A DNA stretch of 64,000 nt from Trichoplax adhaerens (Eukaryota > Placozoa > Uniplacotomia > Trichoplacea > Trichoplacidae). Position 1 is the stretch's first letter; every line of letters begins with the position of its first letter. Under the pieces are notes generated by a model, which searched no databases, had not been told where the DNA came from, and worked only from the letters and a program-made list of their open reading frames with translations. The position numbers were made by a program, and so were the translations under genes. Shown one piece after another: positions 53,062-64,000 of the stretch. The stretch is from contig NW_002060954.1 in NCBI RefSeq assembly GCF_000150275.1, positions 124,287-188,286 on the forward strand. Direction: 5' to 3'.

Positions 53062-54118
53062 TCATCTTACTTTATCAGCTTCCTCAAGTAAAGAAAGTAG
53101 ATTATCCAGTTCTTCTTTATTCAGTTCCATTGTCAGATCACGACAATTATTAATACAAAATGACAATGAGAGCAGAGGACTGTATAAATTAACCATACTG
53201 CTCGTAGATAAACCAATCTAAGAATGACGTGAAATACTCAGTAATTTATATGTTGAGACCGTAAGGTCACTCAGGCATCTACAACACAGAAAAGTAGCAA
53301 AGTGAACTAAAAAGTATTCCTGAATTTAGCCAGCTGCTAGCGAAGTACTACCTAAAAAAAATATTAAATGAGTGTCGATCGTTGTTTTCATTTAAACGGT
53401 AAACTCATTAGAAGCACAGTACAGTATATTGTATAATTGATATTGTTATATTTATTAGTTCGTTACAGGCATGCATTATAAATATCCATAATATCCATGC
53501 AAAAAAACTGCAGATAAACGAGTATATTTCGTATGAACGTCTTCAATAAAGTAAGCTTCATAATCTTGTGGCTAGTTTCTAGTCACATACAACATTTACC
53601 AAAATGTATCGTCATTTACCTGCACTTGCCAATCAAAACTCTGAATATAGCGGGAAGAAAGGGATAAAAGCTGGTACCTCCAATGATAATCATTCTTTTT
53701 TCTTAAATCCGACTCATAATAACTTTTACAAATTTTTTTCCACTTGACTGAAGTATGCTTTAAAAAATTAATAAAAACGCAAGTAAACCATACTGTACTA
53801 CAGAAAATATATATTATACACTTCATTGGAAACGCTCCGTAATATTAATTATTTACAGTTAAATACGCGTATAGCAGAATCAACACATTCCTAGAAGAAT
53901 CTTGTCTCATTTACAATACATGAAACTTGTAAACAATCGCATGATTTATTTAGCTACAGGAATCATTCGTACAGTTTAGGAGCGTATTCACGATCTATTA
54001 CCAGCGAATTCAGATTTTACCCTCAAGCATTGATAGGATACGCAATGTTAGGTGCCTGACAGTTAAATAGGCAGTTGTATCATCTTACCCTATCGTCGTT
54101 CGCAGTTAACGCAGCCAT
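53062..54118 (-). CDS. COMM-domain-containing protein (COMMD8-like)
   Basis: Two exons are well supported, 53620-53757 and 53062-53217, both in phase 0. Together they carry the C-terminal COMM domain: YIQSFDWQVQ, the family's conserved FDW block, then a hydrophobic strand region (MVNLYSPLLSLSF) and the final helix MELNKEELDNLLSLLEEADK. COMMD proteins assemble into the Commander complex, which recycles membrane cargo from endosomes and influences NF-kB and cullin ligases. A likely first exon starts at the ATG 54116-54118 (MAALTANDDR followed by gtaaga). One or more exons between it and 53757 were not resolved. After EEADK comes a good donor (aaa|gtaaga), so a short last exon could replace the VR-stop ending. 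COMMD8 over other members is a guess from the EEADK end. Confidence 0.6.
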
Positions 54119-54147
54119 GATACCTTCTGTTGTGTTGCTTTAAAGAT

Positions 54148-54610
54148 AGTACTGTATGTACTGTACTGTAGTTGTACTGTACAGTAGGTAGTGCTTTTCA
54201 TAAAGGTAGTGGGTCGTGGGCCTGTGGGTTGTTACCAGAGCTCCATACCGTACAATGCTATTGTTGATTTCTATGGTTGTTACTAGACAAAGCAAAATAC
54301 GATTATACAGTACAGTACTGTACTGTACAGTATAATGTACTGTACTGTAATACTGTAGCTCTGTTGGTGAAGCGACAGATGACGGTTTAGCCCCTGAGTA
54401 CAGTACAGTAGAGTACAGTACAAACCAAACTCGCTACAGTACATACTTTCAGAGGTGACAATTGAGTTTGTAAAGACTGTACTGTACAGTGTACAGTACC
54501 CTGAGTACAGTACCGTACTGGCGTACTGTAATGCGGAGACTTATCATTTTTGGGGTCATACAGGACTGTACTGTACTATATACTGTACGGTATCAATGAA
54601 ACCGTACACC
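54148..54610. repeat. cluster of palindromic TACAG/CTGTA blocks
   Basis: Dense tracts occur at 54148-54186, 54305-54352, 54398-54440 and 54477-54600, with cagta and tactg units in both orientations. A flanking stretch, ctccatac followed by acaatgctattgttgat at about 54241-54269, recurs at about 60952-60976. Confidence 0.82.
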
Positions 54611-55131
54611 ACACTGTACAAAAAGCAACATAGCAGGCTTATGGGGCTAATAGAATAGCATCTAAATTTGACGTCAATCGCGGACAATATAGTACAATAT
54701 ATCGTTGCAGACGTGCGAATACAGTTGAAATGACCAGTAAAATGATCAGCCTACACATTATCAGTATGTTGAACGATCATTTCCAGTCCTGTCTCTTTCT
54801 TTTTAGTAGTCCCTTCTAGAACTCATACGTATACAAAGTTTCAGTTAATTCTGCTAAGACATTTACGTAGTACTGTACTGTACACTGTACAGTACAGTAC
54901 AGAAATGCTGATATCCGGTTGATAACTCCATTGTTCTCTAGTATTCGCGCCATATTTGATATTGAACCACTGATAACAGCCAGTTCCAAGCTGATTTACT
55001 ATAAACTTTTGGACGTGTTCAGGGACTATTTTGTAGATATTTGATCATGCGTACGCTGTAGAATTTAGATAATGATATCAGCAAAAACTAGATTAACAGC
55101 TTTAGTACAAGGAAAAAAGACTGTAAAAAAA

Positions 55132-55175
55132 TCTGGACACATTTTTCATACAAAGCCATATAAAATGTGTCCAGA
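55132..55175. repeat. perfect 14-bp hairpin
   Basis: Arms tctggacacatttt (55132-55145) and aaaatgtgtccaga (55162-55175) are exact reverse complements around a 16-base loop. It lies about 250 bases upstream of membrane-protein paralogue 3. Confidence 0.8.
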
Positions 55176-55332
55176 CTTTCCGGACGCGCTGTACAGTAAA
55201 TGCGATCGTTTGATCTGCTTGGTATTTCAGATTACAGCACAGTGTACAGTAAATATTCTAAGAGCTTTACAGTACTGTTCAGTACTGTACAGTACTGTAG
55301 TATTGAATGAGTACAGTAGTAAAGACTGTAGC

Positions 55333-55361
55333 AAACGGACAGATCATCCATCTGTCCGTTT
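55333..55361. repeat. perfect 12-bp hairpin close to a start codon
   Basis: Arms aaacggacagat (55333-55344) and atctgtccgttt (55350-55361) flank a five-base loop, 65 bases before the ATG at 55427. In a transcript it would form a stable stem in the 5' leader if transcription starts upstream. Confidence 0.8.
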
Positions 55362-55426
55362 CGAGAAGTAAAAAATTTTTTTTGGTTAGTACATCACTGT
55401 GCAAGACTTATGAGTACAGCATATCA

Positions 55427-58400
55427 ATGGCGATGTCTTCTACAGCAGTAGCTGGAGCGTCTTTGATGATATTTGGTCTTGGCGATGTTGCCATTTCAAT
55501 TCTTGTCACAGTTGATATCAACAGTACGATTCGTTATTATGGTTCGATAAGTTTTTTATTGATGATTTCTTCAGTATTAGGAACGTCGGTAAGAGCCTTA
55601 AGTTAATTTTACGCTGTATAGGATTGAACGCTGTAAAATATTGAATCCACACTCGTAATATCAAAATAGATACTTTACTGCATTAAATTAATTTTACGGT
55701 GTATAGGATTGTCAAATTGTCCTAGACAGAGCTATAATATTGCAATCGGCAATATTGATGATGTATTGTACTATTACAGTATAGCGCTAATGTTACAGAC
55801 AGCTCATAATTATCAACTTGCTTACGAAAGTTAATGTTCGTCAAGGTTTGCTTATAAAATAAAATAGTATCTCTGTCCATTGCTTTTATTATATGCTGTA
55901 TGGCTCTTTAAACCATACATATAACTTCTCCGATTACGTTTTAACGTATGCTTATAGTGTACAGAGTAGAATGCGTAGCCAGATGAAAGTGATTACTGTA
56001 CTTATAATTATTTATATATATATATATACGGTATAAGATTGCACACTTATCGGACTCAATACTTTAAATAGATGATACTAGGTGGCCTTATGTGCATCAT
56101 TCAGCATCGATTTCACAAGGGAATGGCGGTAGGAAAACGTTATTCATACGATTGTACATATGACAGTTACTTTTTTTACGTTCACGCAATGTTAGTAAAG
56201 ATTATACGCGTACAGTATGTGAATTAATTATATGAGTATACTGTAGCTACGGTATAATGGTATACGTATACAATTAAATATTTAGAATCTGAATAATTAG
56301 CTATTAGATAAAAAATTCTTGATGGAAGGCTAGATATGAAGTCATCTTTTGCTATATGACTGGATTTCTATTAGGTTATTTCCATCTTTACCATGATGTT
56401 GCTATCTCTGGTGTGTGTAATGATTTCTGCTGTTTCATTTACATATTACTATGCGAGGCTGCCAATTTATACCTTGATGACATCACGTTCGGTGGCCTTA
56501 TTTGCCCTAAGTGTGTTCTTCCATATGAGTTCGTTCATAATTCTTGCTTATTCGATCAAGAAACAATCTCTACAACTGTCTGATTTTGGTGAGCAACGTC
56601 GAGAACAAGATGAACCGTTAGATGCCGGTGGCCGTGTTGAAACAGCAGAAAGTATGAACCCTATCACTTTTAGGCATCCAGATCACCAAAGCAACTTACT
56701 CGTAATTTTATTATGCGTTATTGGTGGATTAATGCTGTTTACAGGTCTTGCAGATGTTTTCATCTTGCAGGGACTTTACGCTACACAGACGTGCCTGACT
56801 GGAATATTTGTATGTATTTAACACTTTACTAGTATACAGTAACAGTGCTATCATACTTTAATTACTCCTACAGCATTGAATATATGTATCAGTTAGTATA
56901 ATCGTATTAAAGAGATTAAAAGAAAGAAATTTCTCTCCTATAAAGCCTTTCAATGAAGAACCTTCTGATTTTCTTTATTAACTATTGATCCTCATTTTCT
57001 CATTAGTAATGTGATTTACAGTAGTTGCAAAATTTTGTTTTATAGCTGTTGCTAGCTGCTGGATGTGGTTATTTACATGAAATTAGACACATCAATGGCG
57101 CAGTAAGTATCTATAACAGTCGCTACCGCATGTTGAGTGATGCTCTGCTTTTAATTTATATGTCGGAAGTTAGTATCATGAGACTGCTAAAGGACTCCAT
57201 CCGACATGAATGTCCGCGCTATTTAGTTAAGAATCTTATTTTTCTAATGCCTCTGAATGTCTTTCATTTTACTTTATTAGGCAGCCTGGTCTTGTGTCTT
57301 TTTTTACATTAGTCGATTAATATCTATTGCTGCAATTGGGATAAATATTACAATTTTCACAAATGTCCGCGCAACATATCTAAATTATCATTTCAGCGCC
57401 CTTGCAGTTTTTATACTTTCAACGATTTTTATGGCAACTGGATTTCTATTATCGGTTTATGCTGCATATGTATTTAAACTTCGAATTAATAAGCAAACAG
57501 TGCATATTTGCCCAATTTGTTTAAATGCAAGCAACTCTTCGCTTCAACTAGTCTTTGTTTGGACCGGCCATTTTCAATTCCTTTCAGGCCTGGCACTATG
57601 GACCGTAGGCCTGGCTGCTATGATTTTCAATATATTTGAGCATTCCTCTCTACATACTTTCTATTTAGCGAGTTTGGTAAGTAAGAAGTACGTACAATAT
57701 TGCTCGCTACGTAGTAATTTACTGTGAAGCTTTTTTGTATGTTTGTGGAAATATAACGGAAGAAAGGAATATCATACGCGCTTGCAATTAGTGATATAAT
57801 CTGGAACTCGTTGTGGCTACTACAGAATTAATTTTAGTGGATAAAATTAGTTATAATGTGAAATTTAGAGACTGTATAATAAAATTTGTTTGGTATGTAC
57901 CTCTTTAGTTACTAACAACTTCAAGATTTGCGTCTGCAACGAATAAAAATCAGTCTGAGGTTAGTCCTCTTCAGCTTTAAAGTTATCGTGTCGTGGTAAT
58001 AAGTAAATCTCACTGCACTATTTTCTTTGCTTGATAGAATGCGGTCTACATAACTATGCTATTTTTTTGTATCTTGGCATCCGTAATGGAAATCGCCTAT
58101 ATTGTAACCGGATATGGTGGATGGAACTCGATTAATTCGGTACAATGGCAATCTTCTTCAATTCCAGTAATTTTTTCGTTGGCGTTATCAGCTATCGCCT
58201 TCATAGGGTGCTTGGTATCTACTTTCAAAGTTTATCAATATCAAGGGTTTGCTTATTTCAGCAGAAACGTAAGAACTAATACATCTATTTTAATTTCATC
58301 CAGTATACGTAACAGTCAATCTTATCTCGTTTTCACAGCACTGTATATCAGATTGCTAAATTTTTACAGGATACGTTATTTTAAAGATATGGATACTGTC

Positions 58401-58430
58401 TATGTATGTTCCTCTACAAAATTTAAATGA
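55427..58430 (+). CDS. 12-pass membrane protein, paralogue 3 (family not recognised)
   Basis: Five exons, all phase 0 (55427-55588, 56375-56809, 57046-57102, 57281-57676, 58038-58430), give about 480 aa. Exon sizes parallel paralogue 1 (153/438/57/387/246) almost exactly, including the 57-nt exon. The protein starts MAMSSTAVAGASLMIFGLGD and shows about twelve hydrophobic helices in three blocks of four. A polar acidic loop (FGEQRREQDEPLDAGGRVE) follows helix 4 and a Cys-containing loop (HICPICLNAS) follows helix 8. The C-terminus is longer and more basic than in the other copies and might be trimmed by a further intron. The start is the ATG that opens the first hydrophobic segment; upstream in-frame sequence reads through a hairpin and repeats. 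The function is unknown; the MS4A/MARVEL-like spacing is only a suggestion. Confidence 0.75.
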
Positions 58431-58947
58431 CCATATATGGATTAGCATAATTAATGATACGATGAATATTCTTATTACGGTATTAGAATAATTTTTGAAA
58501 ATAAGATTGATATTTAGATGATATTTTAGCTTTATCTGGGTAACCTTAGCCATGGACTACTAGATAGGCATAGCATCTATTTGTCCATGCTTCAGCACAC
58601 TGTTGTGATTGGTCATACAGTAACTTCTGACAGATAAAAACTTTGTTAGCTTCAGCTACAGAAATAATTTCACCCGCAAACTGACCGCAGAGTACAGTAT
58701 ACAGTACCATGGACTACTAAATAAATCCCGGGATTTCTTCGATAGTTCATGACCATATAGTGTATTGTACATACATACTACGCCCAGATGACTACAATAG
58801 TACATCGTACTGTTGTCAACCAACGTAGAGGCTACTTTAGGAGTGCACTTAAAAATATGAGTTCCAATGAAGGATTTATGAAAAATGCTTCTTACTCTCC
58901 TGTCTCATACCGTATTCGTTAATATTCCTGATCGCCATTGGTTGTAG
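58431..58947. other. intergenic, no supported gene
   Basis: A short frame from the ATG at 58858 (MSSNEGFMKNASYSPVSYRI) precedes the next gene's first supported exon, but no donor there gives a matching phase, so it is left out of that gene. Confidence 0.4.
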
Positions 58948-60164
58948 TGCTGTTTGAATAGCTATGTAACTCCACTTAATGGATTATTTACGTTGAAGCT
59001 TAGTCAATGTAATGTAGTACCACTAATACGAAAGAGTGCATCAAGAGACTGGTAAAAATTATTAGGTGTACGTATTCATTGAAGAGCGAAGGAAGCATTC
59101 TGCTTCAGTTACCGTACAAGTTAACAGGTATTTTACTATATGTAGTATTAGAAGTCAGAATGAGCAAATTCCCTTGTTGACCTGACCTGCAAATAATTTA
59201 CTACATTCAGGCTTCAGTTTATGCAATTTTAGTGTATGAATAGGCATCAGTTGGAATCAAGCAAGTTTTTAGTGTGCTGCCTCAAATATGTTATTCCGAA
59301 GATCTTGAATTAAAACAACGCATCGATTCAATATTACTTTCGCGTAAATAGTCATATGTGGTCTTGAATTCAATCTTTTAATATGATTTTTAATAAATCA
59401 TATCTTGTTTGTAATATTCGTAAAATCTAAAGCTTGTAAGTTTCTCAGGCACTGATATAAGAAAACCGGTAATCCTGCATAATATATATACAAGAATCGG
59501 GTACAGTTTATTCCTATAAGCTGGGAGGCTGCATGTAGGATTCGTGTACATAGACAGTTTTTCAGAGCGCGTAACGGTGGAAGTATAGCTTGTATTACGA
59601 GCAGATAAACATATAGAATGGTGCATATAATGGTACGTGTTCTGGTTATAGTAATAACCGTTAGATTCTACTGCACTCTTTTAAGTAAATATACTGCGCC
59701 GGATTGTACTGCTGTCGACCTTGCATACTTGGTGATGGAACGATCAGGAATTTTTGAGCTGATACAATTTATAAGGATTTACTCACAATAGTATCGGTGT
59801 ATTTTTGTTTTACGGATAAAACGTTTGAAGCTGTGATATATTTAGAACTTTTCTTTATTCAAGCTAACGTTTAATAGTATTTGACAGTGTAGTTGATATT
59901 CTAAGTTAAAGCAGGGTAGTGCGGTACGTTATTAACGAAATTGATGATGCTATGATATATTACTGCATCAATTTGCTGCATTCTACGCTTACCGTAAATG
60001 AAGAGCCTTTCTTGACCACTGAGCTGTTGTTAATTAGTGGCACTTCCATTATCACTAAACTCAATGTTATCAACACATAGGCACAGGATGTAGAAGAATT
60101 AGTCGAAAGCAATATGCCAGACTGTACAACATCAGATGATAAGGATATGGGAAATGATAACTAG
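58948..60164 (+). CDS. unidentified, probably helical protein (partial gene model)
   Basis: Several exons agree in phase: 58948-59051, 59066-59127 and 59251-59343. Together they read GLFTLKLSQCNVVPLIRKSA, SRDWCTYSLKSEGSILLQLP, YKLTVGIKQVFSVLPQICY and SEDLELKQRIDSILLS. Further right, an exon around 59692-59790 contains CTAVDLAYLVMERSGIFELI, another around 59923-60001 contains VINEIDDAMIYYCINLLHST, and a last exon 60079-60164 reads AQDVEELVESNMPDCTTS to an acidic end and a stop. The last junction (acc|gtaaat to tag|gca) is in phase. The regular Leu/Ile pattern suggests alpha-helical repeats of the ARM or FH3 kind, but I do not recognise the family. The link between 59343 and the exon at 59692 is not in phase as drawn, so at least one boundary is wrong or an exon is missing. 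The 5' end is also uncertain. Confidence 0.45.
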
Positions 60165-61039
60165 GCAAATTTGGTATGTAGATAGGGTATTTGCCTTTTC
60201 CTAATAAAAGTACATTAATAATGAATTGTAAAGATAACATTAATTTATTGACTAATTGTTGTACTTTATCTTGCTATGATTAAAATTGATCTAAATATCC
60301 TTATACTCAAATATAAAATTATACGCGTAATTAGTTGGCTTATGATGCTTACTATTGCGATATCGCTGAATATTTATGTTCTATATATAGTGTATGTACA
60401 GTGAATGCTGTAGTAAGTTCTCAGATTGGTCAACAACCGAAGTGGCGTCTTTCTGTTCGAATTAAAAGTCTCTGCATTACAATTATATTATCGCATATTG
60501 CGATGTGTCTTAAAGTAATTTATTTATACATACAAGTACATGTAAGAAAGTAGCTGCTTATTATCATATCTATAAGAATGAACACTGAAAAGCTGTATGC
60601 GGTGGAGTATTACAGTGTTGATGCAGAAAAATACTGTCAGCGTTTGCTGTACAATTGATTATGTTATGGGAATGTACCACTGTTCATAGGGTTATATTTG
60701 TCATCTATAGTCCTCTCATTTCGTTGGTCATCTGATATTCTTCTTTGCTTTATACTGTAGTGCTGTACTGTAGACTGTACAGATGTCTTGCACGAATGTT
60801 ATAAATAACTTTCTCTTGATTACAGTTTAAATATGACCCTCCTTACTAACCAGTATTTACGCAACTTCTCAACAAGTTATGAAAAGGGTGAAGTCGTGAT
60901 TGTGATTACAATCTTAACTGTATCTTCAAGTTATATTAATCGCAACCAGTGCTCCATACAATCCTATTGTTGATCTTCGAACGATACCGCGATACCGTAT
61001 CGGTATGATTACGGCAAAATCACGCATGATTTACTATGG

Positions 61040-61074
61040 CGTACTGTACTGTACTGTACAGTACAGTACAGTAT
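61040..61074. repeat. palindromic TACAG/CTGTA block
   Basis: Three ctgta units are followed directly by four acagt units, a near-perfect 35-base palindrome. Confidence 0.88.
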
Positions 61075-61395
61075 TTGGGAGGTCCTGCTACCCTCGAGTC
61101 CTATTTGTACTGTATGTTTGGTATTGGCAGTTCTGCAGAATGGAAGTCACACCCAAAATGCTGTTCAAAGAACCGCTGCAAATTTGAGACTTTCGTTTTG
61201 AGCGCGCGCAGTTACAATTTCAACCGTTCGCGGGAATTCGTGGTGGATCTTGATCTTACGATTAACTACTAGTAATGACCGATGATATCGAGATTATTAC
61301 TGCCAACTGTTGGTATAAAATAAATGTGTAATATTAATACACATAGTGCTCAGTATAAAAATTACTGTACTGTATAACAACGGCGCATTTACGCG

Positions 61396-61425
61396 AAGTA
61401 TCACGAACGGAATATTCTACTAACA
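61396..61425. repeat. dispersed repeat, copy 2 (first copy at 382-416)
   Basis: The stretch cgaagtatcacgaacggaat followed by attctactaac matches 382-416 with a few substitutions. A palindromic pentamer block follows at 61438-61469. Confidence 0.5.
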
Positions 61426-62673
61426 TATCGTACGTGCATACTGTACTGTACAGTGTACACGTACTGTATAATAAGTGTTATATATAGAGCAATCACATAT
61501 ACAGCATACTGTACAGTATATAGAATGATTAAAAGTCGTACTGTAGAATTACAGTTCAAAATGATTAACGTTCTAATTATGTAATTATCAGTTTAAGCTA
61601 ATCTTATATGGATAATCATTTAGCTAAACCATAAGTGAAGTAATCTAGCAAATGTATAAATACCTTCATAAATTTGTTAATAAACGATTCTCAATTGAAC
61701 CTACACCGTTTACCACGAACATAATAATTGGCGTCGTGAACAGGATGGCAAATCATACTACTGTACTTACGAAATAATAAGGACACGATTGAGAGGGTAA
61801 ACAAATTGGAATAGAAATTGGTTGTATGCGTTGCATAGTTGCAACTGAAGCAGCGTAAAAATAAAATACAAACTATTGCCTAATTACCAGATTAAGACAT
61901 CTACAGGAAATAAAGTTCACTGAGTTATAAGATCTAAAGATAATTTGGGTTATCAAGAATGTATGTATCACGGGCGAGCTTGGCGCAATTTAGCGAAATG
62001 ACATATGATGGAATCTTTGATATTTAAATCAAAAACATTAAGAGCAATAGTATAAGCCGTATGAATGATCATAAATCTAAACATTATGTGATCTAATTGG
62101 TATTATGCAAATAGCACATTCCATATTCTGGAAAGATACAAAAATCAATTTCGGTTCAAGAAATTTGCTACTTTATTGAAGTTTGGTTCCATTTTCAGTG
62201 AGGCAAAGGATATCAACTTGTTGATTATCTTTGCTAAAAAGTAATAAGGGGTACTTGAAAGCAATAATATATATAAAAATTTTACATTATACCTATATAA
62301 TAAAATGCTCCAGTAGAAAAGTAACTCCGATTGATAATAATTATAATTTCTGGTTGAGGCATTCTCTGAACAATATTACTTAAATATTTACCGCATGAAT
62401 GACCTAAAGAAATAAAGCGTAGGTTGGAGGATACTTCATGTAATATTTTACCAACATCTTATAGTTACATTTTTTATGCTACTCCTAGCAATCGCATCTT
62501 GAGTTAAGATGCCTAAATTAGAGAACATTTTAAAATGTAATCCCATGCCTTAGCCAAGGGTAACACAGGATTGGGTTAGATATTGATTAATCTCAAATTC
62601 CATCTAGTGAATCTCTATACGTGATAAAAAGTAATATCGTGTGAGTTTGGTATAATAGTAGTACTGATGTCGA

Positions 62674-63927
62674 TTAATTATAGGTACAACCTTTGGTTCT
62701 GTTGGCAGTCTGTATAATTTTTCTCAAACACTGCCCAAATTCTTCGAGGATTGTCTTTTCAGCAATGGAAGATACTCTATTTAACTTATTATTGTCATGT
62801 ATTAAAAGAAGGGTCATGAGTATATGTCTATATGTGATACACATATATATATATACTGGGCAATACTTTTTCTGATTCCTGAGCCTGTTTTAGTAAGCAA
62901 TTGCAGGTCGCTTTAATAACTTCGGCGCTAATAAAGTTTAGTGGCAATCTATATGTAAATGTGCAAAAACTTTTAAAACTAAAGATGTATGCAGCACAGT
63001 AATTTAGTTAGATAAATTCGATAATATAGCGTGTTCAATGTTTTCATTATCATTCAAAATTCACACCAGTACCTGCTACCATCATTTTTTGCAGATATGC
63101 TTGCAGATAAATCATCAATTTGAGTAGAAAGTTTCGATTTGGCAGCAGTTTGCTGCTTTACCCTTATATCTGAAATAAGAAGGGTATCCTTCGATATAAT
63201 TCATGAGTACATTGTAGTGAAGTAGTTGTTGCTGCACTATAACGCAAAAAGAAACCTTCAAAAAAATTCTGGAAAAGTGAGAATACCTGCGGCATCGGCA
63301 AGCTGCATAAGATTTTTTCGTTCGAGGCAGTCTTCACGATTCTTGCAGTTAGTACATTTACACAAAACTGTACATGGAATTTTGGCCTATGCAATGTTTA
63401 GGATGCATGAATATCATCAAATTGCTAATTTGAACCCTTATCACACCGTACTTCGAGATATTAATTTTTACATCGTACCTCGTAGCATTCACAATAGTTC
63501 TTTAAACATCCAGATCGTTTGCAATTGCATCCTTTGCTATGGCGTCTTTCATTTCCTTCCTACAAATAAAAGTGTTTTGGATCAATTTTCGCATTTAATT
63601 TCATACAATCGGTAATGAGTATACTTTTGCTTTGCCAATTTTTGGTCGAAAGGCATGTGGATTTCTTTCCAAACAAGCCTACAATAGGCGTCACAACATT
63701 GAAACACATTAATTGTATGATCATCTTGTTAGGTCCCCAAATTGTAAGCTACTACAGTATGCCCTCTACTGCGATTGGAGATAAACGTGATACAGTACAA
63801 GATCTCATAACATAATATCCCAACCTTAATAGCTCTACTCCTTTCATTTTCATGTTCTATATTATTATGACAATTCGTACAGTTACAATTCTTGCAAAAT
63901 TCTCCATTAGCAAAACATTCGCAATAA
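62674..63927 (-). CDS. LIN54: LIN54 / tesmin-type CXC-domain DNA-binding protein, 3' part of gene
   Basis: Eight leftward exons (63825-63927, 63625-63678, 63479-63559, 63287-63386, 63073-63169, 62867-62948, 62674-62784, plus more beyond the right edge) are in phase. The first shown exon begins inside the first CXC repeat ([22 protein letters not shown]). Then come the linker [18 protein letters not shown] and the second CXC repeat ([39 protein letters not shown]). The tail [30 protein letters not shown] and [15 protein letters not shown] matches LIN54 throughout. LIN54 is the subunit of the DREAM/MuvB complex that binds CHR promoter elements of cell-cycle genes. The two tyrosines of the YCEC motifs, known in human LIN54 to enter the minor groove, are both present. 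The start and first Cys ligands lie outside the window. Confidence 0.93.
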
Positions 63928-64000
63928 CTGTTTCATGGGCAATCAAAAGTTAATTTTAGTTTTAAAATTTCTTTATTTTAAGGTTGTCTAAAGGTATAAT

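Larger units (their letters stand above)
54119..55426. other. intergenic, COMM-domain gene to membrane-protein paralogue 3
   Basis: It is dominated by palindromic pentanucleotide blocks (54148-54610, 54869-54902, 55265-55300) and two perfect short hairpins (55132-55175, 55333-55361). The two flanking genes diverge from here, so it also carries both upstream regions. Open frames in the repeats are artefacts. Confidence 0.5.
60165..62673. other. intergenic, repeats and no supported gene
   Basis: It holds palindromic blocks at 61040-61074 and 61438-61469, second copies of two dispersed repeats (about 60952-60976 and 61396-61425), and open frames at 60335-60553 and 61036-61272 without recognisable motifs. 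It is the 3' side of two converging genes. Confidence 0.45.

Noticed and set aside
62693-62875. Rightward open frame reading like hydrophobic protein ([14 protein letters not shown])
   Set aside because: It is the antisense of the last LIN54 exon, whose leftward frame matches the family ([15 protein letters not shown]).
63226-63615. 129-codon rightward open frame
   Set aside because: It overlaps, antisense, the CXC-domain exons of LIN54, which have clear motifs and consistent splice sites.

Overview
The window is AT-rich animal DNA with compact, intron-rich genes (introns mostly 60-300 bp, GT-AG). A Pax gene, a cGMP-dependent protein kinase, a class A GPCR, LIN54 and an ARPC4 gene whose first exon codes only its ATG all point to a metazoan. 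The small genes, low GC and simple gene set would fit an early-branching lineage such as a placozoan, but that is inference. Most genes below were rebuilt exon by exon. Where exons are listed as resolved, splice phases agree and the total length is a multiple of three; no transcript was available to check this.

Layout, left to right: gene-poor DNA (1-5178); a Pax gene with paired domain and homeodomain (5179-6530, +); a decayed Helitron coding remnant (8562-9577, -); a 19-exon cGMP-dependent protein kinase (11509-15964, +); two divergent genes for related 12-pass membrane proteins (16829-18695, - and 19313-21428, +); a secreted protein with three saposin-B domains and a saposin-A domain (23311-26893, +); a membrane-anchored SnoaL-like 'pathogen-related' protein (29954-31209, +); ARPC4 (32523-33636, -); a rhodopsin-family GPCR (36723-38146, +); the PP2A catalytic subunit (38935-41760, -); SEC24 of the A/B type (43071-51459, +); an unidentified gene (52247-52680, -); a COMM-domain gene (53062-54118, -); a third 12-pass paralogue (55427-58430, +); an unidentified gene fragment (58948-60164, +); and the 3' end of a LIN54/tesmin-type gene (62674-63927, -) that runs off the right edge.

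Most genes are housekeeping or signalling genes with no operon-like relation to one another. The main oddities are: the three-member 12-pass family, which keeps one intron layout; abundant palindromic (TACAG)n/(CTGTA)n blocks in nearly every intergenic gap; a long intronic hairpin in the kinase gene; a three-copy 64-bp repeat that supplies the stop codon of one membrane protein; and dispersed repeats shared between distant intergenic regions.
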